From the NCBI RefSeq assembly GCF_028858725.1, contig NC_084761.1, positions 93,087,971 to 93,151,970 of the forward strand: a stretch of DNA of 64,000 bases. Reading direction: 5' to 3'. The notes under the pieces are model-generated. The model was given only the letters and a program-made list of their open reading frames with translations. It did not search any database and had not been told where the DNA came from. Each line of letters starts with the position of its first letter. The stretch's first letter is position 1. A program made the translations under genes and the position numbers. Positions 22,001-34,000 of this stretch are shown here, piece after piece. The stretch comes from Colius striatus (lineage: Eukaryota; Chordata; Aves; Coliiformes; Coliidae).

Positions 22001-25000
22001 TTTTTTTTTTCTTTTTTTTTTAAGACACATGCAATAATTGCTTCCAGGGTAATTTTTTTCCCTGTCTTCTGTAAACTCCAGACAGGTTCCTTTTCTTCAG
22101 ACTTATTTTCCAGTTCAGAGCTTTAGTAGCCACTTGGGATAAACTCATACCTGTAAACTCTCATTGCCTCCTCATTTTCTGCATCTCTTCAGCTTGGCTT
22201 TGAGACTTGTCCTTGTCTCTCTTATTGTGCATTTCAGTGCAGTTTCAACCACTCTAGGTTCACCTGTGGTAATACATTCCTCCCTGAACTCACCTGCCAT
22301 CTGCACTGTGTTTTCTCATCTGGGACTTGTTTGATGTTGTGATGAGCTCTCTGATGCAGCAGAAATGTAACATGGGGAAGATCAAGTGTTTTTTTCTGCA
22401 TGCTTCACAAACATCTCCAAAGCTGGGCTTGGAAACTTTCCCCAGCATTCCTCATCCTAATATGCATGAGTGACACAAGGTAGATGAGAAGCCTTCCTCT
22501 AGTATGGAAGCAGGTGTGATTATCAGCAGTTATTCTGTAAACTGAGCAAACACAGACAGCTGTGTCACCAAGCACAGATGAATTCACACTTCTGTAATGT
22601 GTGAAAAAAAGGAAAAAGAAGACAGTCTCTAAAGACACAGGTGGGTTTTCTGTAGTCTGAAACAAATGATGAAATCATTAAGGTATGTTCTACCACCATC
22701 AAAAGACATAAGAGCAGCTTGTGCTGTTAGGGCAAAGGTTTATCTAGTCTAAATTCCTGCCGCTACAGGAGGTGCGTAGGAAATCATGGGAGAGCAAGAC
22801 TGGCATGTGTTGCTGTGTCTTCTAGCCTCTTAGCTTCTAGCAGTTTTTGGCACAGGGATTTCTCAAGGTGGGATCAGTTCTTTGCATTCAGAAGCTTTTG
22901 ATAGATATTTTTTAAGATCTGATTTGCTTTTTTAGGACTGAATTCTGTCACTGAATTGACATTTTCATGGATTTCTCCTTTATAGAACCAAGACCTCCCT
23001 TCTGAGTGGTGGGAGACAGCTCAGAGCCATTACTTTCTGTGTGGCTGTTTCTTCCAACAGTTCTGAACACACTTCTTATCCTTTGATAAATATCCAATGG
23101 GAACCTCTCAGGGTCTTCTACAGTGAATACAAAGTAAACAATTCAATTAGATACTCTACTGTGGGTTTATTTTAGATTATTTCTTCAGTTATATCTATCC
23201 CTTCACATTTTCTGGCAGTTTCCTTACATGTGAGAACAAAGATTTATTAGTAAGTTATTAACTATTGTAATTTGTTCCACAAGCTCTTGTCCTGCATACC
23301 TGATATGTTTTTATGTTTAAACTGTGATGGTTTATGATCCTCATCTGGACACAAGGAGTGCTTACACACCACCAGACAGTGTATCTAACAATTATTTTTT
23401 AATTAACAGGATATTTTTACAAGGTAAGTTATAATTGCAAGTAAGACACATTACTTTTTATGTTGCCATTAATTTTATGTGTTTGCTTAGCACTAATGAA
23501 TAAGGAGCATCGCAGCTAAACTGGCTTTCCAATGTCTTTACCTTGTTATTGAACAGTGTGTGAAAATATAAATTCAGTTAAATACATCTACTAGCTCTAG
23601 ATTAGGTCACACTAGGTTAAATAATCTTTATAAGACTTTCACTGCTAGTGATAATAACTCAGAGTGTTTTGTTGGAGAGGTTTTAAAGAAGATATGTTAA
23701 ATACTTATTAAAATATAGAAAAAATGGAATATTGTGAAGTAGTTCTCCATCACTTTATTGCTGAGATTGCTTGAGTATAATTAAGTGAAGCTTTCCTTTA
23801 ACTGTATTTGTTTGTAGGCTTCAGAATTTCAAGAAAAACACCGTAAACATTTATTAGCATACCGCAGACAAAAGGTAACAGCAATTGTCATTTTCTCATT
23901 TTTATTGCTTATCTTTGCCCCCTTACTTTGGTTTATTATTAAAAAATACTTTCACCTTTTATTAGAATATCTTGAAAAATTTGTCAGGATTGCCTAATTT
24001 CTGTCATTAGAAATACCAGGCTGCAATTATTCAAAATCTATCTTTGGTTACTATTCTATAGTAAAACAGATTTTAGTTGTGGGCTGCCCAAGATTAAATC
24101 GAGTCAAAGGACAGTGGGTGAAGAAATTCATTCACTGTATGGAGGAGAAAGTGGAAGATGTGGGTAGAGATTGGTACTAAGATAAGCCTAGAGGAAGAGT
24201 AGGATTAACAAACTAAGCAAGAAGTTTGAGTGATGAAGGACAAGACTATGGGCTTGTACCTTGAATTAGAGATAGCTCAATGGGAAGAGGAATAACATTA
24301 ATTATTCTGTGAAGAACAGGTACTGAAATTGTGACTATACTTCTTCCTCTGTGCACTGGAAAGAAAACTTATTTTTCCTTTCCCAGATACTTGTAATATT
24401 TGCTGACACAGTTGGCTGTTTTACTCCTTTTTTAGGACATGGCCAAGTGTGTTACTTAAAGCTGTGTGGCAATATTGATGTACCAACCCATTGGTAGGTT
24501 CTCTCTGTATGAAATGACAGAGACAAACTCATATAGTTATTCAACTGGATATTTTGTGTGTCATTAGAGCTTATGATATGGCACTCATGGATAGAACAGC
24601 TTGGAAACTTAAGTGCTGTATGGTCTATTCTCCCCTGTTCTCCATAACTACATTTTGATATCAGTCCTAATGTACTGTGGAGCATGTAGTTCTTCCAAGA
24701 TCTTGTCCTTTCAAAGCCAGGCCATGAAGAATCTTGACTTTATGCTCCCTTTTGAATTTATTGTACTGTCTCCAGATGGCAAAAGTGAAACCTGTAGGCA
24801 AAGGACAATAAACTCCTTCATAGAATTTTGTATAAATAGAAATGTTATCTCCAAAGAATCTGGGCAGAGCTTTGATTCTTTTTGATGATAAGTTTTTAAG
24901 TTATTTCTCTTGAAATATTCATTCAACAGTAGTTGTAAAGCACTCAAGGACACTGCTTGACATAAGGAAAGTATTTAGGTGATACTACAGAAACAGCTGA

Positions 25001-28000
25001 AGGCTTGACTTGTTTCTATTTCAAAGGCACAGTGTTTTGGATATTTTTATTGTTATCTTGTCCATTCTATGTATGTGTTAGTGTTTTAAAACTGCTTGCA
25101 TTGGCTCAGGGTCAAAAGAGGCTTGGTTGTGTTAAACACTCTATTTGCAGCTATGGCTAAAGCTGGTGAGGCTGCTTTGGTGGAGAAATTATTTGACAAT
25201 GAGTTTGAGATGAGCAAGGAAGGGTACAGTGATATACCCATCTTCTTCCTGTGAGTTCTGGTTAGCAATGTTCCCTCCTTTGAGGGGTACTGGGAAGGAG
25301 TCTGAAGGACCTGGGGAGGGCTAGATCACAGTTGACAGAGACACAGAGGATGAGAAAGTGGGGTAGATGCACACAGTCGGGGTTATAATCTCACACTGAT
25401 TCTTACTGCCACTGGCTTTGAGATGAAGCCAAGTGGGAAAAGGATGGAGCAAGAAGGATTTACATAATAAACATTTTGGCAAATGTTAATGACACCCATA
25501 GAAGTGAGAAAGCAGAAAACTACCCTTTGACACAAGGGCTTCTTCCTGTCACTCTCCATGCTGCAGGTTTTGGCTTTTGGGAAAGGTAGAGTGCTGCATA
25601 AGGAAATTCATAACCAGGTTCTCAGGCTTGGCCACCTTGTTTGTGGCCCTCTTCCTTGTTTCTGGTGTATCATTCCTTTCACTGTCAACCAGCAGCTATC
25701 ATGACCTTGAAAAAAGCTTTTTTGTTTCTGTAAGTTATACATATAGTGGGGTGCAGATAATGGTGTGTGGTGTGGGCACTTTATATTCCTGGCAAGTCTA
25801 GACCCTGTATTATACTAGGACACAAAAACTCTTTTTAAACCAAAACCCAAACCCCTTTTAAAAACATTTTGATCTTAAAAACATCCAATCCTACTGAGTA
25901 ACAGTGTCAAGTACATTGTTCCTGACATCTGTACTGGTCACTTTCTTAATCCAACCTAGCCTTCATTAGAAAAAAGTAAAAATGAAGTGATAAACCCCAG
26001 ATCTTAGGCAGATTTTGTATTTAATCACTTTCGTAGAGTTTCACATCTGCAAAAAGAACACAATATCTCCCACAAACAGTATGATTTTGTAAAGGTGTAT
26101 CAGGTAATGTTATCAAAGAATTAAACCAATTTGTTGGGAGCAGAAGCAGGAAAAGTTAATAGGAGAATTCATGATTTGTATTAAAATCATTTTTTTTTTT
26201 CAAGTAGTGAAGGACTAAGGTCACAAGATGGAAATGAAGAATAAAATGCAGATGCAGTATTGAGGAAATTATCACATCCTCATAATATATGATAATGTAA
26301 TGAAAGACTGTAAAAATTAAACAAACTAGTGAGCTGACCTAATGTTCTTGACCTTAATGTTCAATTTTGCAAGCTCATAACATTCTTTAACAGAGATATA
26401 TTTGGTTGTGTCTATAACAAAATAGGAAGTACCCTTCACGTAAGCTTGTTACAAATAGATACTGCAAAGAACTGAATAAACTTTGAATTTGAAATAAGAA
26501 ATATGGGAACATGTCATTTAATGTTTTAAACAATTATTTGTATCTTTTCCAAGCCATTCCATATTAAATGCAACATAACTTTTATATCAGATATGGAAAA
26601 GAGGAAGAAAAAAAAAACCAACTTATTTTTAAGCACTTTTCTTAGTATTCATTTATTCAGTAGTGCCAGCATATTTAACATAAGGTAGTCAAACTAAGTC
26701 TGCAACTAAAATCTTTTTCAGACTGACTATTTAATGTACCCATATAACAGCTTGTAGTCTTGTCCCAATAAATCTGGAATAGCAATGATATCTGAGATTA
26801 AAACCAATAGAAAACAGTGTTTCAACATTTTAGAGTACTAGTTGTATGGAAAGTCAGTTGTATATCACACAACTTGATTTTATATAAATCTATGATTATC
26901 TCACAGATGGTCAAGTTGGAAGAATCTTTCAAGAAAGTTACACAACAATTGCATCAGACACAACGGTAAGAGTAATGCAACAAAAATACATGAGAAATAG
27001 TAATTTGACAACAGTAATTTCAATTGATAATAAGAAATTCATGCTCTGTTTGCCTTCCTCATATATTATGTTGTATAAAGAGAACAGCATGTTTTTTAAA
27101 GGAACAGTGGTTTCTATCATCTGGACCATTTCCTTCACATTAATCAAGCCTGTCAGGAAGAAACTATTTTATTCTTAATTTCAAGTCAGTAGTTACTCTA
27201 CAAGTGAAATTTTGTCACTCTCTGTTATATAGACATTTAGTTTAAAAATTGTAATTTACCTTTACATGAACATGTTTGTATTTTTTCCACTGGGCTTTCC
27301 AACATCAACCTGGAATGTGCTATAAACTTTTTCCTAGTATATAGCCAATTTTAAAAATTACCACAGTTGTGTAACATGTTTCTCATCTTCTTTCTACTAA
27401 AAATCTACTTCTTAACTCAAATTAGTCTTTTCTTCACAAATGCATCAAAGAGATAGTCAAGAGGTAGCTCATCAGTAACGCCCTGCTCATTGACTGATAC
27501 ATCTTATTTTCTTCCTCACATTTATTTCCAAATTAAAGCCCAAGTACTTATCGATTCCTAAGTGCACTCTATTATCACTTTTCATTTCAATATTTCTTTG
27601 AAAATATCACCATTTTAAATCATTATGTAGCTCTTATCAATATTGATGATACTTTCTTTCTTTAGAACTTTCTGCTTTCAAATTTCAGTGTCCTATCCCT
27701 GAGTCATCAGGGAGTATATTAAACAGAATTGGTTGCAAGATTGAACTGAAAGGAACAACAGTAACAACATCACTCTCTAAACCTTTTTTTATTGTTTTTC
27801 CATTTAACTTTATTTATGATATATTTTCCTCAATTAATGGTTCTTAATTCTCCTTGAAAGTCCACATAGCCTATAGAGCACTCTAATGTTTAAATGTTTC
27901 AGTTTAAGTTGAATTAGCACAGGAAAAAATTTACTCTTACTACTGTTTGAAGAGATATTCTTACCAGAACAGAAAACAAAACAAAAAAAGATACCAGATT

Positions 28001-31000
28001 GATTTACTGTGATCCACCTATGGTAAAATTCTTGCGTTTTCCTTATAATATTTGTTTCTGTATCCTATTTTATCCTTCATATTTTCTACAGTTTCAAAAA
28101 GAACACGGGAAAAAAAACAGGCTTGATCTGCTTTTCCATTTTAGTGAATATGCTGTTAAGAGTACTTATAGTTACAATGTACTTCTCCCAATATATCAAC
28201 CTTCTTGAGAGAAAGCCCCTCATGAATGCCACTTTATGAATACAAGTGATCAAATGTGCTGAAATCTCCTTAATAACCCAGTTCATGGAGCCAGCAATTT
28301 AATTGCAAAATTTTGTTGATCTTTGTTCCTTTTCTGTATTTTTTCAGTATTGACTTTCTTTTGACTTTGACATGCACATAGTACTCTATTATGCTCACTT
28401 GTGATGTTTGGTTTAATATAACTGAAAGAAAAACTTATAAAGGAAACTATGTTTGTGACGGATTATTATAGTTTATGTATTTTTATCCACTACCTCCCTT
28501 TTCTTGTATCTCAAACAAATGCTGCCTTGGCTATACCAAATACAGCTCTCTTGGTGAATTTCAGATTTGTCAGTGTACTACCAAGAGAGTGTGATCTAGG
28601 GCTTCTTTTTGCATGCTCAATAGACATATTCCTCCTATTTATGGTTGTTGGCAAAGATATCAGTTTTACATAGCTGTTAGCCAATTAGCATAAGTATGCC
28701 AACATTTCTTTTTGAGAACTAGATTTTTTTTAAAGTTTGGGAAATATATACATTTAAATTAAGATTCTTGGGCTCAACTGTAGTTTAAAGTTGCATTTTA
28801 ACATCTGTTGTTCTATAAAATACTTTGCCATAATGTTATCCTAAATTGATACTGTTGGATATGTAATGACTCATATAGACAGTATGATAGAGAGAAGTTA
28901 ATGGGTTATCACATAGATTGTTATTTTGCTTCATGGCAGTGTCATGTTAAAACCAACTACAGCTAGTCAAAACACTTTGATTTAATGGTTTATCGATCAC
29001 CTAAACATGATCTAATCAAATCACAATTATCTCAATTTATATCTGTTGTTTCTTTTGTCTCCCCTTTAGTACGAAACCTCCTGAACAAACTACACAACTA
29101 CCATTTTCCAGTACAAGTAGAAATCCACTTTCCAGTAAGAAGTGCTGGTTTAAGATACTAACTATGAAATATATATTACTGGATATAGCTATGTTCTAAT
29201 ATGAAATTTGTTAATGACTTTAGTTCCTTCAAGAAAACAGAATGATTACTCTTCATATTCTCTTCATCCTAGTCATCCTTCCACTTCTGAAATGTAGGTA
29301 CAAATCTGTTAACTTTCAATTAAAATCTTAACGGTGACAACATACTGGTATTTTATACGCAAAGCCTTTTTCTTTTTGTAGTGTGTTAAAAATATGTACA
29401 TTTTCTGATTTTGTGTTTCTGCAAACTGTGTATGTGTGAAAGAATTGCAGAGGGTCTTATGTATCCAAGTGTACATAATAGCTACTTGTATAGATTGCCT
29501 TTGTACTCACTGGAAAACAAAATTACTAAGTATGATGCACTTTACTATAAAGACTTTTTGGATAGATAGATAGACAGGTAAATTAGTGATAAAGTATTCC
29601 CATTGACTGTAAGGAAAAACTAAATAACTTGTACTGACATCTGTATGTAAAATGAGATTGTCTAAAATTAGATGAGATGAACTCCAGTAAAGCTCATTAA
29701 ATTTTAAATGAATTCAACACAAAGCTTACTCAGGCTAAAGATTTCTATACCTGTGACTATGACTATGCTTTTCATAAAATAATGTTTCAGAATGCCCTTG
29801 TTGTGGAGACAAGTGAGAAATACATAAATATGCATATTTATTCTGACTTAAATACAAGAATAACAATGCTAATAATAAAATACCTTTCTCTGAAAATGTC
29901 TCAACCCAAGCTCAGAATCAATTAATAGATCTTTCTTACTCCTAGTGGGTTTTGGAACAAGCCCCATTCATATGTGTTATGCATTATGTATTACACTTTT
30001 TCCATCATTAGTCAAATTTGACAGGAGAATGCAACATAATTTTAGTCATTATAATGAATATGTTCTTTTTATTACAATGTGATATTTTTTCCCTTGTAAG
30101 AATGGGGTCAATGGAGATTGATTCTATACCTTCACCAATGAGGAAAGTAAGTGTTTTTGTTGCATGTATGTTTGTTTATTTATATATATGTATGTATATA
30201 TCTGTACATATGCTTTCAGTTGCTTCTACTATGTTAATACTGAAAAAAATAGGACACTACATCCTGTTAAAACTGGAAAAAACTGGACACATGCTGCTTT
30301 CAGCTATGCTTAATGGTTAGTAGAAGTTAGATGCTCTCCAAAAAGGATCCAAAAGGAAATAAATCCTAACGTTTATTTCTGGAATTATGTTCTCCATATG
30401 CCATATACAACCTTTAAGAAATCTGATGCTAAATTAAATGGCAAAGTCTTGAAATCTCAGTATGTTGACATTATAAAAATATTTTAACTGTTTCCAAAAT
30501 AAATGTTGCTAATGCATCAAACTGAGAGCTGCAATTAAATATAAGTTCTAATATATTAAGGAGTGGAAATGTATGTATTTCCACCTTTAGCAGTCCTCAT
30601 GTAGATGTCTGCAGTGCACATCTATGCTAGTATCTCAGTGTTTCCTGTGTAACCTATGGATTGATTATATCCATAGATAGACCTCTGACCACAGGAATAA
30701 CCTATGAATTAGTATGAATTATTTGACTTGTTCTAAAGGAAACTTCTTGGTTTCATTCCTGTTTGTCTTTCTTGATCATAAAGAGAATTTCAGGGCATCA
30801 GGCTGGATGTAAATGCTGTCATTGCAGACGTCTAAAGTTCTGAGAGGTGAATCACTTGGCACTCTTAATTTCACACCATACTGATTTTCAAAACATTCCT
30901 GAAATTTCATATATGATGAAGAAATCAAGCCAGTCATTGTCTTTCACCTTTCATAAACAATTTTGTTTATTGCTTGATCAGGTGATCCTGTTTCTGTCTA

Positions 31001-34000
31001 TGTTCAGGGGAATCAACTTGTGTATAGTATCTTCAGGTGCTAAGAAAAAGTCCCTGGTCTGAAAGCAATGTTAGAACCTTATATTTGAGTCGAGGATTGC
31101 AAGCTTTTAATGACATATCTAAGATGAGATTGAAGACAGGTGCAAACAAAATGGCAGCAGGGAGCACCAGAAATCTGCAAGCCTTATGCACCTGAAAAAT
31201 GTAACACTGTTACTTAAAATACTTGATGATTAACATACTTATTACACTGTAATTAATAACTTGCCCTTAATTTAGCCTGAGACACCAACTGGTCCAACAA
31301 GATTATCATTAATAACTCCACCACAAGATGGACGAATGGGTGAGTGAAAATAACGGTTGTAACTGGACAACATTTGTATTATGTTAAGAGGATTAATAAA
31401 TTAGAGTTCATACATTAGCAATTTACTGAGCAAAGCTGAATCGTGATAAGGTGTAAGGAACTTACCATGTAGGCATCAATCCAGCAGATGGGAAACAGTG
31501 AAACATGAAGAATGAAATAAATTTCCCTGGTACCGATCTACTTTTTTTCTGTGAATAATTACTAGTAACCCAAAAGACTTTTGCTGAGTAATCATAGTCT
31601 CTGGTTGCAAGCAAAATACTGAAAGGATGTGTATGGTTAAACAGAACAGGCATACTTGCAACATATGTTGTTGACCCTCTCTTCACTTTCTTAATTATAT
31701 TTGTTTATAGTTAGCAGAGGTTAACATTGACCATAATGCCATGTTAAAAATCACAAAAGGAAACGGGGGAGGAAACTAAATGGAACTTACAAAAGTATTA
31801 ATGCAACAAAAATGAGGCAATTGAGGTGAAGAATTTCTTTAGAAAGATGAATTCTTTAAATATATGACTGTAATGGGTTGTAAGACATTTTACCTGTCTG
31901 TACTTTATCTTGTTCCTGGGTTGTTGCAGAGCTTAGATAACATGCTGATGTAAATATGACATGAATAATAACCTACTGAAATTAGTGCAGTCTCCTTGAG
32001 TACCATGTATTAGTGAGGAGTTTCCCAGAATTCCTAACACTCTGCAGGTCTAGCAATGCTGTATCCCTCTCATTCTTACATTCATCGTGTTTCTATAACA
32101 GTCTATTCTCATACAGTCTTTCACCTGGCTTCAGCAGTGAATAAAACCCATTTCCCATCACATAAGTAGCTTTTAGCACTCTTGTGTTTTTACATGGCGT
32201 AAACATCCCCCTAAAAACCCAAGTGCCATTGCAATGCAATTGTAATGAAGCAGCAAAAATTGCTTTTTCTATGTCATATCTGATTTGTATGTTCAGATAC
32301 TTCCTAGATGCATGCTTGCCTATAAATTTATGGATGGCAAGATAGCGAGAGCTGTATCTAAAGATAACTAGATACTTAATTAGATAGTAAAATTATGTGT
32401 AGAACAGTTATGTGTTCAGCATATTTCAGAATCGACTCATAAAGTTTTGTAGTGGAAGAAACTGAATGAATCAAAGTGTACTTGCAAAAGTAAGGGCAAG
32501 TAGAAACATTTTAATGGTGCATTAAAGGAAGTTCCCTTCCCAGATATGGGTGGGGTAAGAAGTATCTGAAGAACGAGAGCATCTGAACAGACCTATCTTG
32601 ATGGTCTAATAAAGGAGAGAAGGTGATAACCAACATATAGGTTTAATTTGGAAAAGATCTGCAGGAATGATGCAATATGATTTCATGACAGCTAAGCTGA
32701 ATCCTACCTCCCTGGGGAGGATTAGTCTATTGAGACTAAAGACAATTTGTCACCTTTCCCCTCTGCTGCAGTACTGCTGAAGACTTCTGATAGGTATCAC
32801 TTTTGCTGGATCTTCTTCCAGCAAGAGGTACTGGAAGACAACTCTTGCCTCAGCAAAGGTCTCTTCTGTGCTAAATTGTAAATAATTTTGTTATTTTTTA
32901 AGGCTACTTCGATCCTTTCTCAAGTGACATTTTGACTTTATTTTGTCAGCTAATTCCTTGTTTTTCAAAATCTGTTGTAATTGTACACCACATTTACTTC
33001 CTGAATAAACCAATCATGAATTTGTCTCAAATAACGCAATGAAAGTGTTAATATTTGTTTTTTCTGGTTATCTCTCAAGTAAAATAAGTAATTCATGTTG
33101 GTCATGTTTCAAAAATTTGAATCTTACAGGTAGCGTATCCTACAGAAATTCTCAATCATCTGGAATAATGTCAAGTCAAAATAGTGGATCAGGATCCACA
33201 AGGTAATTAAATACCTTTTGAAGATGTTACAGTCTCTTATGAAAGACTGAAATTTCTCTTGTCTGGCCTTTATTAATCTGTATGTTTAAAGGTTTTTCTG
33301 TGTATTAGAAGAAAAGCTATCTTGTGCAGGCTAGCTATCACCTATAGGATAGTGTTTGTTACTGTTGGAAGGTTTTATTTTGAAATAATTTTCTTCAAAT
33401 ATGTGCAGAGATAATCTAGTTCCCATAGCTGTGGACATTTACAGTCATGGTGCTTTTAAACAAAAGGTAGTAATTTTATAGTGAGAAAGTGCAACAGCAT
33501 GTCTGTTTTATAATTCTTCTAAAAATCAAAGATGACAACACAATATCTACACAAGAACTATTCACTGAATAATCTGACCATCTTCATGTAGCATGTAGCA
33601 GGTGTTTTGGGTTTTTCATCTAAACATTGAAAAAGTCTCAGAGCGTGAGATATATTAGCATCAAGAAGAAACTTAAAATGGTTCCAGAAAAAGTACATTC
33701 CTGTTTTCTGTGGTCATTAAAATCATAGAATGGTAGGGGTTGGAAGGGACCTTTAGAGATCATCTAGTCCAGCCCCCCTGCAGAAGCAGCTTCACCTAGA
33801 TCAGGTTGCATAGGAACATGTCCAGGTGGGTCTTGGAGACCTCCAAGGAAGGAGTCTCCACAACCCCTCTGGGCATCTTGTACCAGGGCTCCTTCACTTG
33901 AACAGTGAAATAGTTTTTTCATGTGTTTAAGTAGAACTTTTTGTGTTCCAGCTTCATCCCATTACCTCTTGTCCTGTTGCTAGCTACTATAGAAAAAAGA

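Larger units (their letters stand above)
21580..23817 (+). other. RNF212: RNF212 intron 3
   Basis: 2.2 kb. It contains a long poly-T tract (21952-22021) and, at about 22707-22930, a stretch resembling an older avian CR1-type repeat. No exon-like sequence is seen. Confidence 0.75.

Noticed and set aside
24613-24953. Overlapping 90- and 80-codon frames in RNF212 intron 4
   Set aside because: They overlap on opposite strands, have no recognised domains, and are not needed for the RNF212 reading frame.
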